Positions 6,435-11,743 of a stretch of 11,743 nt of DNA are shown here, piece by piece. This DNA comes from Candidatus Krumholzibacteriia bacterium (GTDB lineage: Bacteria > Krumholzibacteriota > Krumholzibacteria > WVZY01 > JAKEHA01), in assembly GCA_029863355.1 (NCBI GenBank), contig JAOTVO010000059.1, positions 1 to 11,743 of the forward strand, written 5' to 3'. Every line of letters begins with the position of its first letter. Position 1 is the first letter of the stretch. Below the pieces are notes generated by a model. The model did not search any database. It had not been told where the DNA came from and saw only the letters and a list, made by a program, of their open reading frames with translations. The position numbers were made by a program, and so were the translations under genes.

Positions 6435-8259
6435 CCGCAGCCTTCGCCAGGGACGCGACCGCCAGCGTGCGATGAGCGCGCTCGTCGTCGTGCTCTTCGC
6501 GGTGGTCGTCGTCCGTCTGTTCACGCTGCAGGTCGTTCGACACGAGCGCTACGACCGTTTCGCCCGCGACAACCAGCTCCTGCGCGAGCGGGCGACGGCA
6601 CCGCGTGGTTTCTTGCGCGATCGCAAGGGCACGCCGCTGGTGGACAACGTGCTCCACTTCGAGGTGACCACGCCGTGGCGCTCGCGGCAAGACGTCGAGA
6701 CGGCCGCGGCCTCCCTGGCGGCGTACCTGCCCGTCGACACGGCGAAGATTCTCGGCCGCTTCGACGCGTGGCGCGGGCGGGCCGCGCACGTGCCCTTCCC
6801 GCTGGTGCCCGACGCGGACAAGTTCATGATCTCCTTCGTGCGCGAGAACGCGGACGTGCTGCCGCCGATGCGCGTCGCCTCGCGGGGGAGGCGCCGCTAC
6901 CGGGAACACGCGTTGGCCGCGCACATGCTCGGATACGTGGGAGAGGTGGGAGAGTCGGAGCTGGCCGCGGCGGCTCCGAAGCGCTACTACCCGGGCGACA
7001 TGGTGGGCAAGATCGGCCTGGAGCTGCAGTGCGAGGATTGGCTGCGCGGAGAGGACGGCGTGCGCGTGCTCGAAGTGAACGCCGCCGGCACCGTCCTGGG
7101 GGAGAACAAGGAACTTTCCGCGCCGCCGCGCCCCGGCCGCGACGTCTTCCTCACCCTCGACGTCGACCTCCAGCGCCACCTCGAAGGAATGCTGGCCACG
7201 TACAGCGCGGGTGCGGCGGTCGTGCTGGACGTAGACGACGGCGCGATCATTGCCGCGGCGAGCATCCCCTCCTACGACCCTAACCGCTTCGCCACGGGTC
7301 TCTCGCAGGCCAGCCTCACCGCGCTGCTCGAGGCCGAAGGACGGCCGCTGTTCAACCGGTTGAGCCAGGCCCGCTACCCGCCCGCCTCGACGTTCAAGGT
7401 CGTGTCCGCGTTCGCGATCCTCATTAACGAATTGATCGACCCCGGCGAAGTGCTCGTGTATTGCACCGGCGCGCGACGTTTCGGTAACCGCGTCTTTCGG
7501 TGCTGGCAGGAGGGCGGGCACGGAGGAATGAATCTCATGAGCGCGCTCGTGCAGTCGTGCGACGTCTACTTCTACCGCGTGGGCGAGATCATGGACGCCG
7601 ACCTCCTGGCCGCCGCGGCGCGCGCCTTCGGCTTCGGCGAGAGGACGGGCCTCGACATTCCCGGGGAAATGCTGGGCAACATCCCCGACCGCGAGTACTA
7701 CGACCGCAAGTTCGGCCGCGGCGGGTGGACACAAGGCCACATGCTGAACAACGTGATCGGCCAGGGCGAGTATCTGACCACCGTGCTCCAGGTGGCGCGG
7801 ATGTGCGCGGCCGTGGCCAACGGCGGCTACCTGGTGCGCCCGCACTTCGTCGACCACGTCGAGGGAGAGGCGCCGATCGCGTACCCCAAGAAGCGGGTGC
7901 CGGGACTCGACGGCGCCACGCTCGCCTTCCTCAGGCGCGCCATGGAGGGCGTGGTGCAGAACCCCGGCGGCACGGCGTACTGGACGCGGCTGGCCTGGCT
8001 GCGTTCGGCGGGCAAGACGGGCACGGCGCAGAACCCGCACGGCGAGGCGCACGCGTGGTACACGGCCTACGCGCCGGCCGACGCGCCGGAGATCGCGATC
8101 GCGATCCTCGTGGAAAACAGCGGGCACGGCGGCGAGTTCGCCGCGCCCATCGCCCGCGACTTCTTCGCGCGCTTCTTCGAGTCGCTCCAGGACGAAACGG
8201 CGCGGGTGGAGCGCGGCGTCGACGCGGCGAACGCGGTCGCGGACGGGGGTCCTCGATGA
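6418..8259 (+). CDS. mrdA: Penicillin-binding protein 2, elongasome peptidoglycan DD-transpeptidase
   Basis: PBP2 cross-links new side-wall peptidoglycan in the periplasm as the partner of RodA. Numbered from TTG 6418 (613 aa): a basic cytoplasmic tail, a membrane helix at about 20-36, the class B dimerisation motif PRGFLRDRKG (about 62-71), catalytic STFK (S324, K327), SCD (380-382, the form usual in PBP2) and KTGT (533-536). The set is complete, so the enzyme should be active. The start is uncertain. ATG 6472 would give 595 aa but begin directly in the membrane helix with no positive charges. TTG 6418 restores the expected basic tail and has AAGGTGGTG at 6402-6410, one base off the ideal ribosome binding site, but it overlaps mreD by 17 bases. 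The stop overlaps the rodA start (ATGA). Confidence 0.93.
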   Translation: MGKRDSRSLRQGRDRQRAMSALVVVLFAVVVVRLFTLQVVRHERYDRFARDNQLLRERATAPRGFLRDRKGTPLVDNVLHFEVTTPWRSRQDVETAAASLAAYLPVDTAKILGRFDAWRGRAAHVPFPLVPDADKFMISFVRENADVLPPMRVASRGRRRYREHALAAHMLGYVGEVGESELAAAAPKRYYPGDMVGKIGLELQCEDWLRGEDGVRVLEVNAAGTVLGENKELSAPPRPGRDVFLTLDVDLQRHLEGMLATYSAGAAVVLDVDDGAIIAAASIPSYDPNRFATGLSQASLTALLEAEGRPLFNRLSQARYPPASTFKVVSAFAILINELIDPGEVLVYCTGARRFGNRVFRCWQEGGHGGMNLMSALVQSCDVYFYRVGEIMDADLLAAAARAFGFGERTGLDIPGEMLGNIPDREYYDRKFGRGGWTQGHMLNNVIGQGEYLTTVLQVARMCAAVANGGYLVRPHFVDHVEGEAPIAYPKKRVPGLDGATLAFLRRAMEGVVQNPGGTAYWTRLAWLRSAGKTGTAQNPHGEAHAWYTAYAPADAPEIAIAILVENSGHGGEFAAPIARDFFARFFESLQDETARVERGVDAANAVADGGPR

Positions 8260-9506
8260 CGGCCACGCGCGATTTCGATTGGGTGCTCCTGTTCACCGTG
8301 GCCATGCTGTGCGCCGTCGGGCTGGGAATGATCTACTCGGTCTTTCACCCGGCGGTGGGCGCCGGCTACACCGTCGAGACGGAGCACCTCTATCTGCAAC
8401 GGCAACTCCTCTGGGTGATCCTGGGTGCGGTGGCCCTGGTCATCGGGTTCGCCGTTCCGATGCGGGTGTTCGAATCGCTCGCCTACCTGATTTATGCGAT
8501 CGGCGCCATCCTCCTCGTCGTCGTTCTCGCGCTGCCCAGCCGCGGGGAGACGCAGCGCTGGCTGTCGCTGGGGCCGCTGCGGGTGCAGCCGTCCGAGTTC
8601 ATGAAAATCGCGGTGATCTTCGCCTGGGCGAGGATCCTGTCCGGGTACCGCGGGGATCCGCGCCGACCGCGGAACCTCGCCCTGGTGGGTGTCTCGTTCG
8701 CCTTGCCCTTCCTGCTGGTGCTCGAGCAGCCGGACCTGGGTACGGCGCTCGTCTTCCTGGGCCTCGTGATCCCCGTGCTCTACTGGCGCGGCTTCCGCGG
8801 GATCCACATCTTCTTCGGTCTCTCGCCGCTGGTGTGCGCGCTGCTCGTGATCTACGGAGACAACGTTGCCCACAACCCATGGCCCTTCGGCGTGTTCATC
8901 GTGAGCGTCATGGTGGTGGCGTACGTGCGGCGCCGCCACCTGGCCGAGAGCGTGGCCCTGGTCGTGTCCAACCTCGGCGTCGGCCTCCTGGTGCCGATCC
9001 TCTGGAACGACCTCAAGCCCTACCAGCAGAAGCGCATCGTCAACTTCCTCGACCCCGGCGCCGACAAGCTGGGCGCGGGGTGGCAGGTGATCCAATCGAA
9101 GATCGCCATCGGCTCCGGCGGCTTCGGCGGCAAGGGCTATCTGGAGGGGACGCAGAAGGCGCTGGAGTTCCTCCCCGCCAAGCACACCGACTTCATCTTT
9201 TCCGTGCTGGGCGAAGAGCTGGGCTTCTTCGGCGCCTTCATCGTGCTTCTGCTCTTCATGGTCATCATCGTCAAGGCGCTGGCCATTGCGCAGAAGGCCA
9301 AGGGGGAGTTCGCCTCGGCGGTGGCCGTCGGCGTGGGCGCCTATCTGTTCTTCCAGGCCGTGGTGAGCGTGGCGATGACCACCGGCATGGCCCCCGTGAC
9401 CGGTATCCCGCTGCCCTTCATTAGCTACGGGGGCAGCTCCATGATCGTGAGCTGCTTCCTCGTGGGGGTCCTCCTGAACTGCGGGGCAAGGTGGTACGAG
9501 TACTAG
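8256..9506 (+). CDS. rodA: RodA, SEDS-family peptidoglycan glycosyltransferase of the elongasome
   Basis: RodA polymerises lipid II into glycan strands together with PBP2. The 416-residue protein is a multi-spanning membrane protein with the SEDS blocks QRWLSLGPLRVQPSEFMK (100-117), EQPDLGTA (157-164), FLDPGADKLGAGWQ (264-277), HTDFIFSVLGEELG (310-323) and GIPLPFISYGGSS (383-395). D270 aligns with the essential catalytic Asp of SEDS enzymes. The HTDFIF form with GKGYLEGTQ points to RodA rather than FtsW, as does the mre/mrdA context. Compared with E. coli RodA, the segment between PDLGT and YQQKR is about 40 residues longer and seems to hold extra hydrophobic helix. ATG 8256 overlaps the mrdA stop by 4 bases. 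This is the last gene of the operon. Confidence 0.95.
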   Translation: MTATRDFDWVLLFTVAMLCAVGLGMIYSVFHPAVGAGYTVETEHLYLQRQLLWVILGAVALVIGFAVPMRVFESLAYLIYAIGAILLVVVLALPSRGETQRWLSLGPLRVQPSEFMKIAVIFAWARILSGYRGDPRRPRNLALVGVSFALPFLLVLEQPDLGTALVFLGLVIPVLYWRGFRGIHIFFGLSPLVCALLVIYGDNVAHNPWPFGVFIVSVMVVAYVRRRHLAESVALVVSNLGVGLLVPILWNDLKPYQQKRIVNFLDPGADKLGAGWQVIQSKIAIGSGGFGGKGYLEGTQKALEFLPAKHTDFIFSVLGEELGFFGAFIVLLLFMVIIVKALAIAQKAKGEFASAVAVGVGAYLFFQAVVSVAMTTGMAPVTGIPLPFISYGGSSMIVSCFLVGVLLNCGARWYEY

Positions 9507-9520
9507 CGCCGTGACGGCGC
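9506..9520 (+). terminator. GC hairpin at the end of the mre-mrd operon
   Basis: GCGCCG (9506-9511) pairs perfectly with CGGCGC (9515-9520) around the loop TGA, starting at the last base of the rodA stop codon. There is no U-tract, so it may stabilise the mRNA end or pause polymerase rather than terminate. It sits just before the lgt promoter, which supports a transcript boundary here. Confidence 0.35.
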
Positions 9521-9534
9521 GCGCACCACGCCCG

Positions 9535-9563
9535 CTGACAAAGCGTCCCCGGGGGGCTATATT
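9535..9563 (+). promoter_or_regulatory. Sigma-70-type promoter of lgt
   Basis: CTGACA (9535-9540), a 17-base spacer and TATATT (9558-9563) each differ from consensus by one base, with ideal spacing. In so GC-rich a region this is unlikely to be chance. The predicted start near 9570 leaves a leader of about 28 bases before the GTG start, so lgt and comF can be expressed independently of the mre operon. Confidence 0.7.
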
Positions 9564-9597
9564 CCCGGCAGATCGACGCGCGACAAGGAGACGACAC

Positions 9598-10404
9598 GTG
9601 CATCCCGTCCTGATCGACATCGGCCCCCTGCAGATCCGCTCGTACGGCTTCATGCTCGCCCTGAGCTTCCTCGCCGGCATGTACCTGGCCGCGCGGCGGG
9701 CCAAGCGCGCCGGCGTCGAGCCGCAGCACATCCTCGACCTCAGCGTGTACATCATCCTCGCCGCGGTGGTCGGCTCGCGCCTGCTCTACGTCGTCTTCCA
9801 CCTCGACGAGTTCTCCAGCCCCGTCGAGTTCTTCGCTTTGTGGCGGGGTGGGGCGACCTTCTACGGGGGCATGCTCGCCGCCATGCTCGTCTCGTACGCC
9901 TTTCTCGCCCGCAAGCGGCTCTCGTTCCTGCGCGTGGCCGACATCACGGCACCCTCCGTCGCGCTGGGCGTGGCCATCACGCGAGTGGGCTGCTTCATGA
10001 GCGGCTGCTGCTATGGCAAGCCGACCACACTCGCCTGGGGCGTGACCTTTCCCCCCGATTCGGCCGCGGGGCAGTCCGCTGCGGAGGCGGCGCACGCGCT
10101 GGGGCTGACGACGGTCGCCCTCCACCCGGCACAGCTCTACGCCTCCGCTTACGGCCTGGTGATTCTCGCGGCGCTGCTCGCCCTGGAGCCGCGGCTCCGG
10201 GCGCGCCGGGGTGCCACCCTGGGCCTGCTCCTCGTCCTGTACGGCGTGGCGCGTTTTGCGGTGGATTTCGTGCGCTCTTACGAGGCGAACGCGCGGGTGG
10301 TCTTCGGTCTCACCTTCAACCAGCTGATCAGCATCGCGCTCTTCGCGCTGGGCGTGTTCCTAATGGTCCAACGCCCGGCGAGCGCCGGGGCCGGCCGCTC
10401 CTGA
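9598..10404 (+). CDS. lgt: Prolipoprotein diacylglyceryl transferase
   Basis: Lgt transfers diacylglycerol from phosphatidylglycerol to the lipobox cysteine of prelipoproteins, the first step of lipoprotein maturation, at the inner membrane. The 268-residue multi-helix protein shows IRSYGFMLALSF (13-24), the RGGATFYGG loop (83-91), the signature TRVGCFMSGCCYG (128-140), HPAQLYAS (176-183) and the late Arg-rich motif YGVARFAVDFVR (215-226). R129 corresponds to the essential Arg of the family signature. At the position of E. coli H103 there is a Tyr (Y89). GTG 9598 was chosen because AAGGAG (9585-9590) precedes it by 7 bases and the family N-terminus begins here; the frame is open upstream to 9511, but that part would lie over the promoter. 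comF follows after 30 bases, probably on the same transcript. Confidence 0.95.
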   Translation: MHPVLIDIGPLQIRSYGFMLALSFLAGMYLAARRAKRAGVEPQHILDLSVYIILAAVVGSRLLYVVFHLDEFSSPVEFFALWRGGATFYGGMLAAMLVSYAFLARKRLSFLRVADITAPSVALGVAITRVGCFMSGCCYGKPTTLAWGVTFPPDSAAGQSAAEAAHALGLTTVALHPAQLYASAYGLVILAALLALEPRLRARRGATLGLLLVLYGVARFAVDFVRSYEANARVVFGLTFNQLISIALFALGVFLMVQRPASAGAGRS

Positions 10405-10434
10405 GCGCCCGGGGTCGGGTCGCGGACGTGGGGG

Positions 10435-11268
10435 ATGGGTGGGGTGTCGAGGCTGCTGGGAAGACTGGCCGGGGCGGCGGTTCAGGCGCTCGTCGGCGCC
10501 GTCGTGCCCGATGCGTGCCACCTCTGCGGCCGCCGCTACGACCCCTCCCGCGCCGGCCTGTTCCCGCCAGCGCGCTTCGCCGCCGCCGCCCTGGCGCCGG
10601 CGGGGCGCGCGGGCGGGTGGATCCGGTTGCAGAGCCACCCGCTCTGCGCGTGCTGCCTGCGCGACCTGGAGACCGACGGCGCCCCGGCGGTGATCGGCCG
10701 CTACGGCGCCGCCGGGCGTGTGGTCCTCGCCTCGGGCGAGGCGTTCGGCGGCGGTCCCGAGGGAACGCATCCGCTGGTCGCCGTGGCGCCGTTTCGGACC
10801 AACCCCGTTCTGCTGGAGGCCATCCACCGCGTCAAGTTCGCCGGGGTGCGCGCCCTCCTCGACGGCCTGGCGGCGGCCGCCGCCCTGGCGCTGGCCGACT
10901 GGCAGGGGCGCCCCCACACGGCCACCCTCGTCCCCGTGCCCATGGATGGGATCTCCCGGCGCCGGCGCGGGTTCAACCAGTCGGAGGAGATCGCCCGAGG
11001 CCTCGCCCTGGCCACGGGCTGGCCGGTGGCACCCGGGGCCCTGGCGCGGCCCCGGGGCAGGCGTCCCCAGTCGCTCACCCCCCGCGACGACCGCGCGGCC
11101 AACGCGCGCGCCGGGTTTCGTGCGGGCCGCGAGGACGTCGCCGGGCAGAGCGTGCTGCTCGTCGACGACCTGATCACGACGGGTTGCACGGCGGCCGCGT
11201 GCACCAGCGTCCTGCTCGCCGCCGGGGCGCGGGAGGTGGCGGTCATCGGCGTCGGCCGGGCGGCGTAA
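10435..11268 (+). CDS. comF: ComF-family phosphoribosyltransferase-like protein
   Basis: ComF proteins combine a cysteine zinc-binding part with a type I phosphoribosyltransferase fold; in naturally competent bacteria they help bring in or process single-stranded DNA. In this 277-residue protein C28/C31 and C71/C74 form two CxxC pairs. The central VPVPMDGISRRRRGFNQSEEIARGLA region (about 167-192) is the family hallmark, and VLLVDDLITTGCTA (240-253, with D244 and D245) is the PRPP-binding loop. The cysteine pairs are about 40 residues apart, and a second Gly-rich insertion lies at about 81-112, so the N-terminal half is larger than in the usual compact ComF. The start is ATG 10435. GTG 10444 is a possible alternative, with GGGGA 8 bases before it. 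No private promoter was seen. Confidence 0.9.
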   Translation: MGGVSRLLGRLAGAAVQALVGAVVPDACHLCGRRYDPSRAGLFPPARFAAAALAPAGRAGGWIRLQSHPLCACCLRDLETDGAPAVIGRYGAAGRVVLASGEAFGGGPEGTHPLVAVAPFRTNPVLLEAIHRVKFAGVRALLDGLAAAAALALADWQGRPHTATLVPVPMDGISRRRRGFNQSEEIARGLALATGWPVAPGALARPRGRRPQSLTPRDDRAANARAGFRAGREDVAGQSVLLVDDLITTGCTAAACTSVLLAAGAREVAVIGVGRAA

Positions 11269-11277
11269 CGCTTTGCC

Positions 11278-11306
11278 TTGACCGCCACTTCCGGCGCGGG
11301 TATCAT
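11278..11306 (+). promoter_or_regulatory. Sigma-70-type promoter of gap
   Basis: TTGACC (11278-11283), an exact 17-base spacer and TATCAT (11301-11306) each differ from consensus by one base. The promoter lies 10 bases after the comF stop. Predicted transcription from about 11313 gives a leader close to 190 bases before the gap start, unusually long next to the 28-base lgt leader. Confidence 0.7.
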
Positions 11307-11309
11307 TGC

Positions 11310-11335
11310 GGAGGTTGCCGGCTCCCTCTTTTTTT
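11310..11335 (+). terminator. Weak hairpin with T7 tract near the gap transcription start
   Basis: GAGG (11311-11314) pairs with CCTC (11325-11328), extendable by a G-U pair, and seven T residues follow at 11329-11335. The stem is short. It could be the terminator of the lgt-comF transcript running through the promoter, or an early terminator of gap itself. Its position right at the predicted start site argues for the former. Confidence 0.35.
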
Positions 11336-11413
11336 GTGAATCCGTTCTCGTACCCTAGAAGCAGAATTGGCCCGTGAGCGGCCGCGCAGGCCGGTCGCCG
11401 GGCGGGCGCGGTG

Positions 11414-11450
11414 CGCGGGAGAAGCGGCCGGCTCCGGAACGCGTTTTTTT
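11414..11450 (+). terminator. Terminator-like hairpin (possible attenuator) in the gap leader
   Basis: Reading 5' to 3': CGCG (11414-11417), GGAG (11418-11421), a 10-base loop containing CGGCCG (11425-11430), CTCC (11432-11435), a 4-base bulge, CGCG (11440-11443), then seven T residues (11444-11450). Two stacked 4-bp stems followed by T7 fit an intrinsic terminator, although the bulge weakens it. It lies between the promoter and the gap start, 51 bases before ATG 11502, so it could act as an attenuator. Confidence 0.45.
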
Positions 11451-11501
11451 GGGGGGGAGCGAGAGCGACGCTAATGATCGACCGCCCAGAAGGAGGATGA
11501 C

Positions 11502-11743
11502 ATGCCCATCCGAGTAGCAATCAACGGTTTCGGCCGCATCGGCCGCCTGGTCTACCGCCACGCACACGCCGACGAGCGCTTCGAGATCGCCGCCGTCAAC
11601 GATCTCACGAGCCCGGAGATACTGGCGCACCTGCTCAAGTACGATTCGGTGCACGGGCGCTTTCCCGGAAACGTGTCGCCCACCGAGACCGGCATCAAGG
11701 TGGGTGGGCGCGAGCTGCGCGTGCTCTCCGAGACCGACCCGGC
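11502..11743 (+). CDS. gap: Glyceraldehyde-3-phosphate dehydrogenase, N-terminal part (3' end outside window)
   Basis: GAPDH converts glyceraldehyde-3-phosphate plus NAD and phosphate to 1,3-bisphosphoglycerate in cytoplasmic glycolysis and gluconeogenesis. The 80 complete codons visible give the Rossmann-fold start PIRVAINGFGRIGR (2-15, dinucleotide-binding GxGxxG), AAVNDLT (30-36) with D34 at the place that favours NAD over NADP, and the conserved LLKYDSVHGRF (44-54). ATG 11502 follows AGGAGG (11491-11496) by 5 bases. The catalytic Cys and His lie beyond the window, so activity cannot be checked here. A related enzyme such as erythrose-4-phosphate dehydrogenase cannot be fully excluded but is less likely. 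It appears to be expressed from its own promoter with a long leader. Confidence 0.95.
   Translation, partial: MPIRVAINGFGRIGRLVYRHAHADERFEIAAVNDLTSPEILAHLLKYDSVHGRFPGNVSPTETGIKVGGRELRVLSETDP

Noticed and set aside
9511..9597. Upstream extension of the lgt reading frame to ATG or GTG-type starts near 9511
   Set aside because: It covers the CTGACA/TATATT promoter, and its translation is Arg/Pro-rich without family similarity. GTG 9598 has the Shine-Dalgarno and the family N-terminus.
10374..10389. Perfect hairpin CCCGGC-GAGC-GCCGGG near the end of lgt
   Set aside because: It lies inside the coding sequence, has no T-tract and reflects the Ala/Gly-rich GC codons at the C-terminus.
11336..11377. 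Possible 13-residue leader peptide (GTG start) in the gap leader
   Set aside because: It has no Shine-Dalgarno at proper spacing, no run of regulatory codons, and could easily occur by chance.
11449..11476. Second promoter-like pair TTGGGG ... CTAATG just before gap
   Set aside because: It overlaps the T7/G7 run after the terminator-like hairpin and has poor hexamers. The 11278-11306 promoter is far better.
1..11743. Search for tRNA, rRNA, CRISPR, insertion sequence, prophage, toxin-antitoxin or defence modules
   Set aside because: No cloverleaf-like segments, regularly spaced repeats, transposase or integrase motifs, or recognisable defence domains were seen. All space is accounted for by core genes and short regulatory gaps.

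Overview
The window reads as a chromosomal core region of a high-GC, diderm (outer-membrane-bearing), rod-shaped bacterium. All genes found lie on the + strand. Codon third positions are overwhelmingly G or C, which creates many long but spurious ORFs on both strands. The diderm call rests on a signal-peptide beta-barrel protein ending in an aromatic residue, plus MreC, MreD and Lgt. The barrel style (an N-terminal block like 'DYMSDDSNAYRW' after the signal peptide, long Trp/Tyr-rich strands) resembles proteins I associate with FCB-type candidate phyla (Eisenbacteria, Krumholzibacteriota, Latescibacterota, Zixibacteria). That placement is inference from memory and would need a marker-gene tree.

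Layout. 1-114: the 3' end of an unidentified gene. 115-503: a 389-base gap that probably carries a promoter and a long structured leader. 504-1835: the outer-membrane barrel gene, closed by a strong hairpin at 1871-1896. 1975-3183: a rhomboid protease joined to a TPR tail. 3325-9506: an apparent operon radC - mreB - mreC - mreD - mrdA (PBP2) - rodA, with spacings of 42 bases, 3 bases, a 4-base overlap (GTGA), a short overlap or small gap depending on the mrdA start, and a 4-base overlap (ATGA). 9598-11268: lgt and comF, behind a good sigma-70-type promoter of their own. 11502-end: the 5' end of gap (GAPDH), behind another good promoter and a roughly 190-base leader with terminator-like hairpins.

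How the genes work together. MreB filaments, MreC and MreD form the scaffold of the Rod complex (elongasome). RodA polymerises glycan and PBP2 cross-links it, so the operon encodes the core machine for side-wall growth. Lgt starts lipoprotein maturation in the same membrane. RadC, ComF and Gap are housekeeping or poorly understood neighbours. radC beside mreBCD is a recurrent gene order in bacteria.

I do not see a mobile element, CRISPR array, RNA gene, toxin or defence system. The most interesting material is regulatory (the barrel-gene leader and the gap leader) or structural variation in known families: the rhomboid-TPR protein, an extended RodA loop, an Lgt with Tyr at the usual His, and a ComF with widely spaced cysteine pairs.
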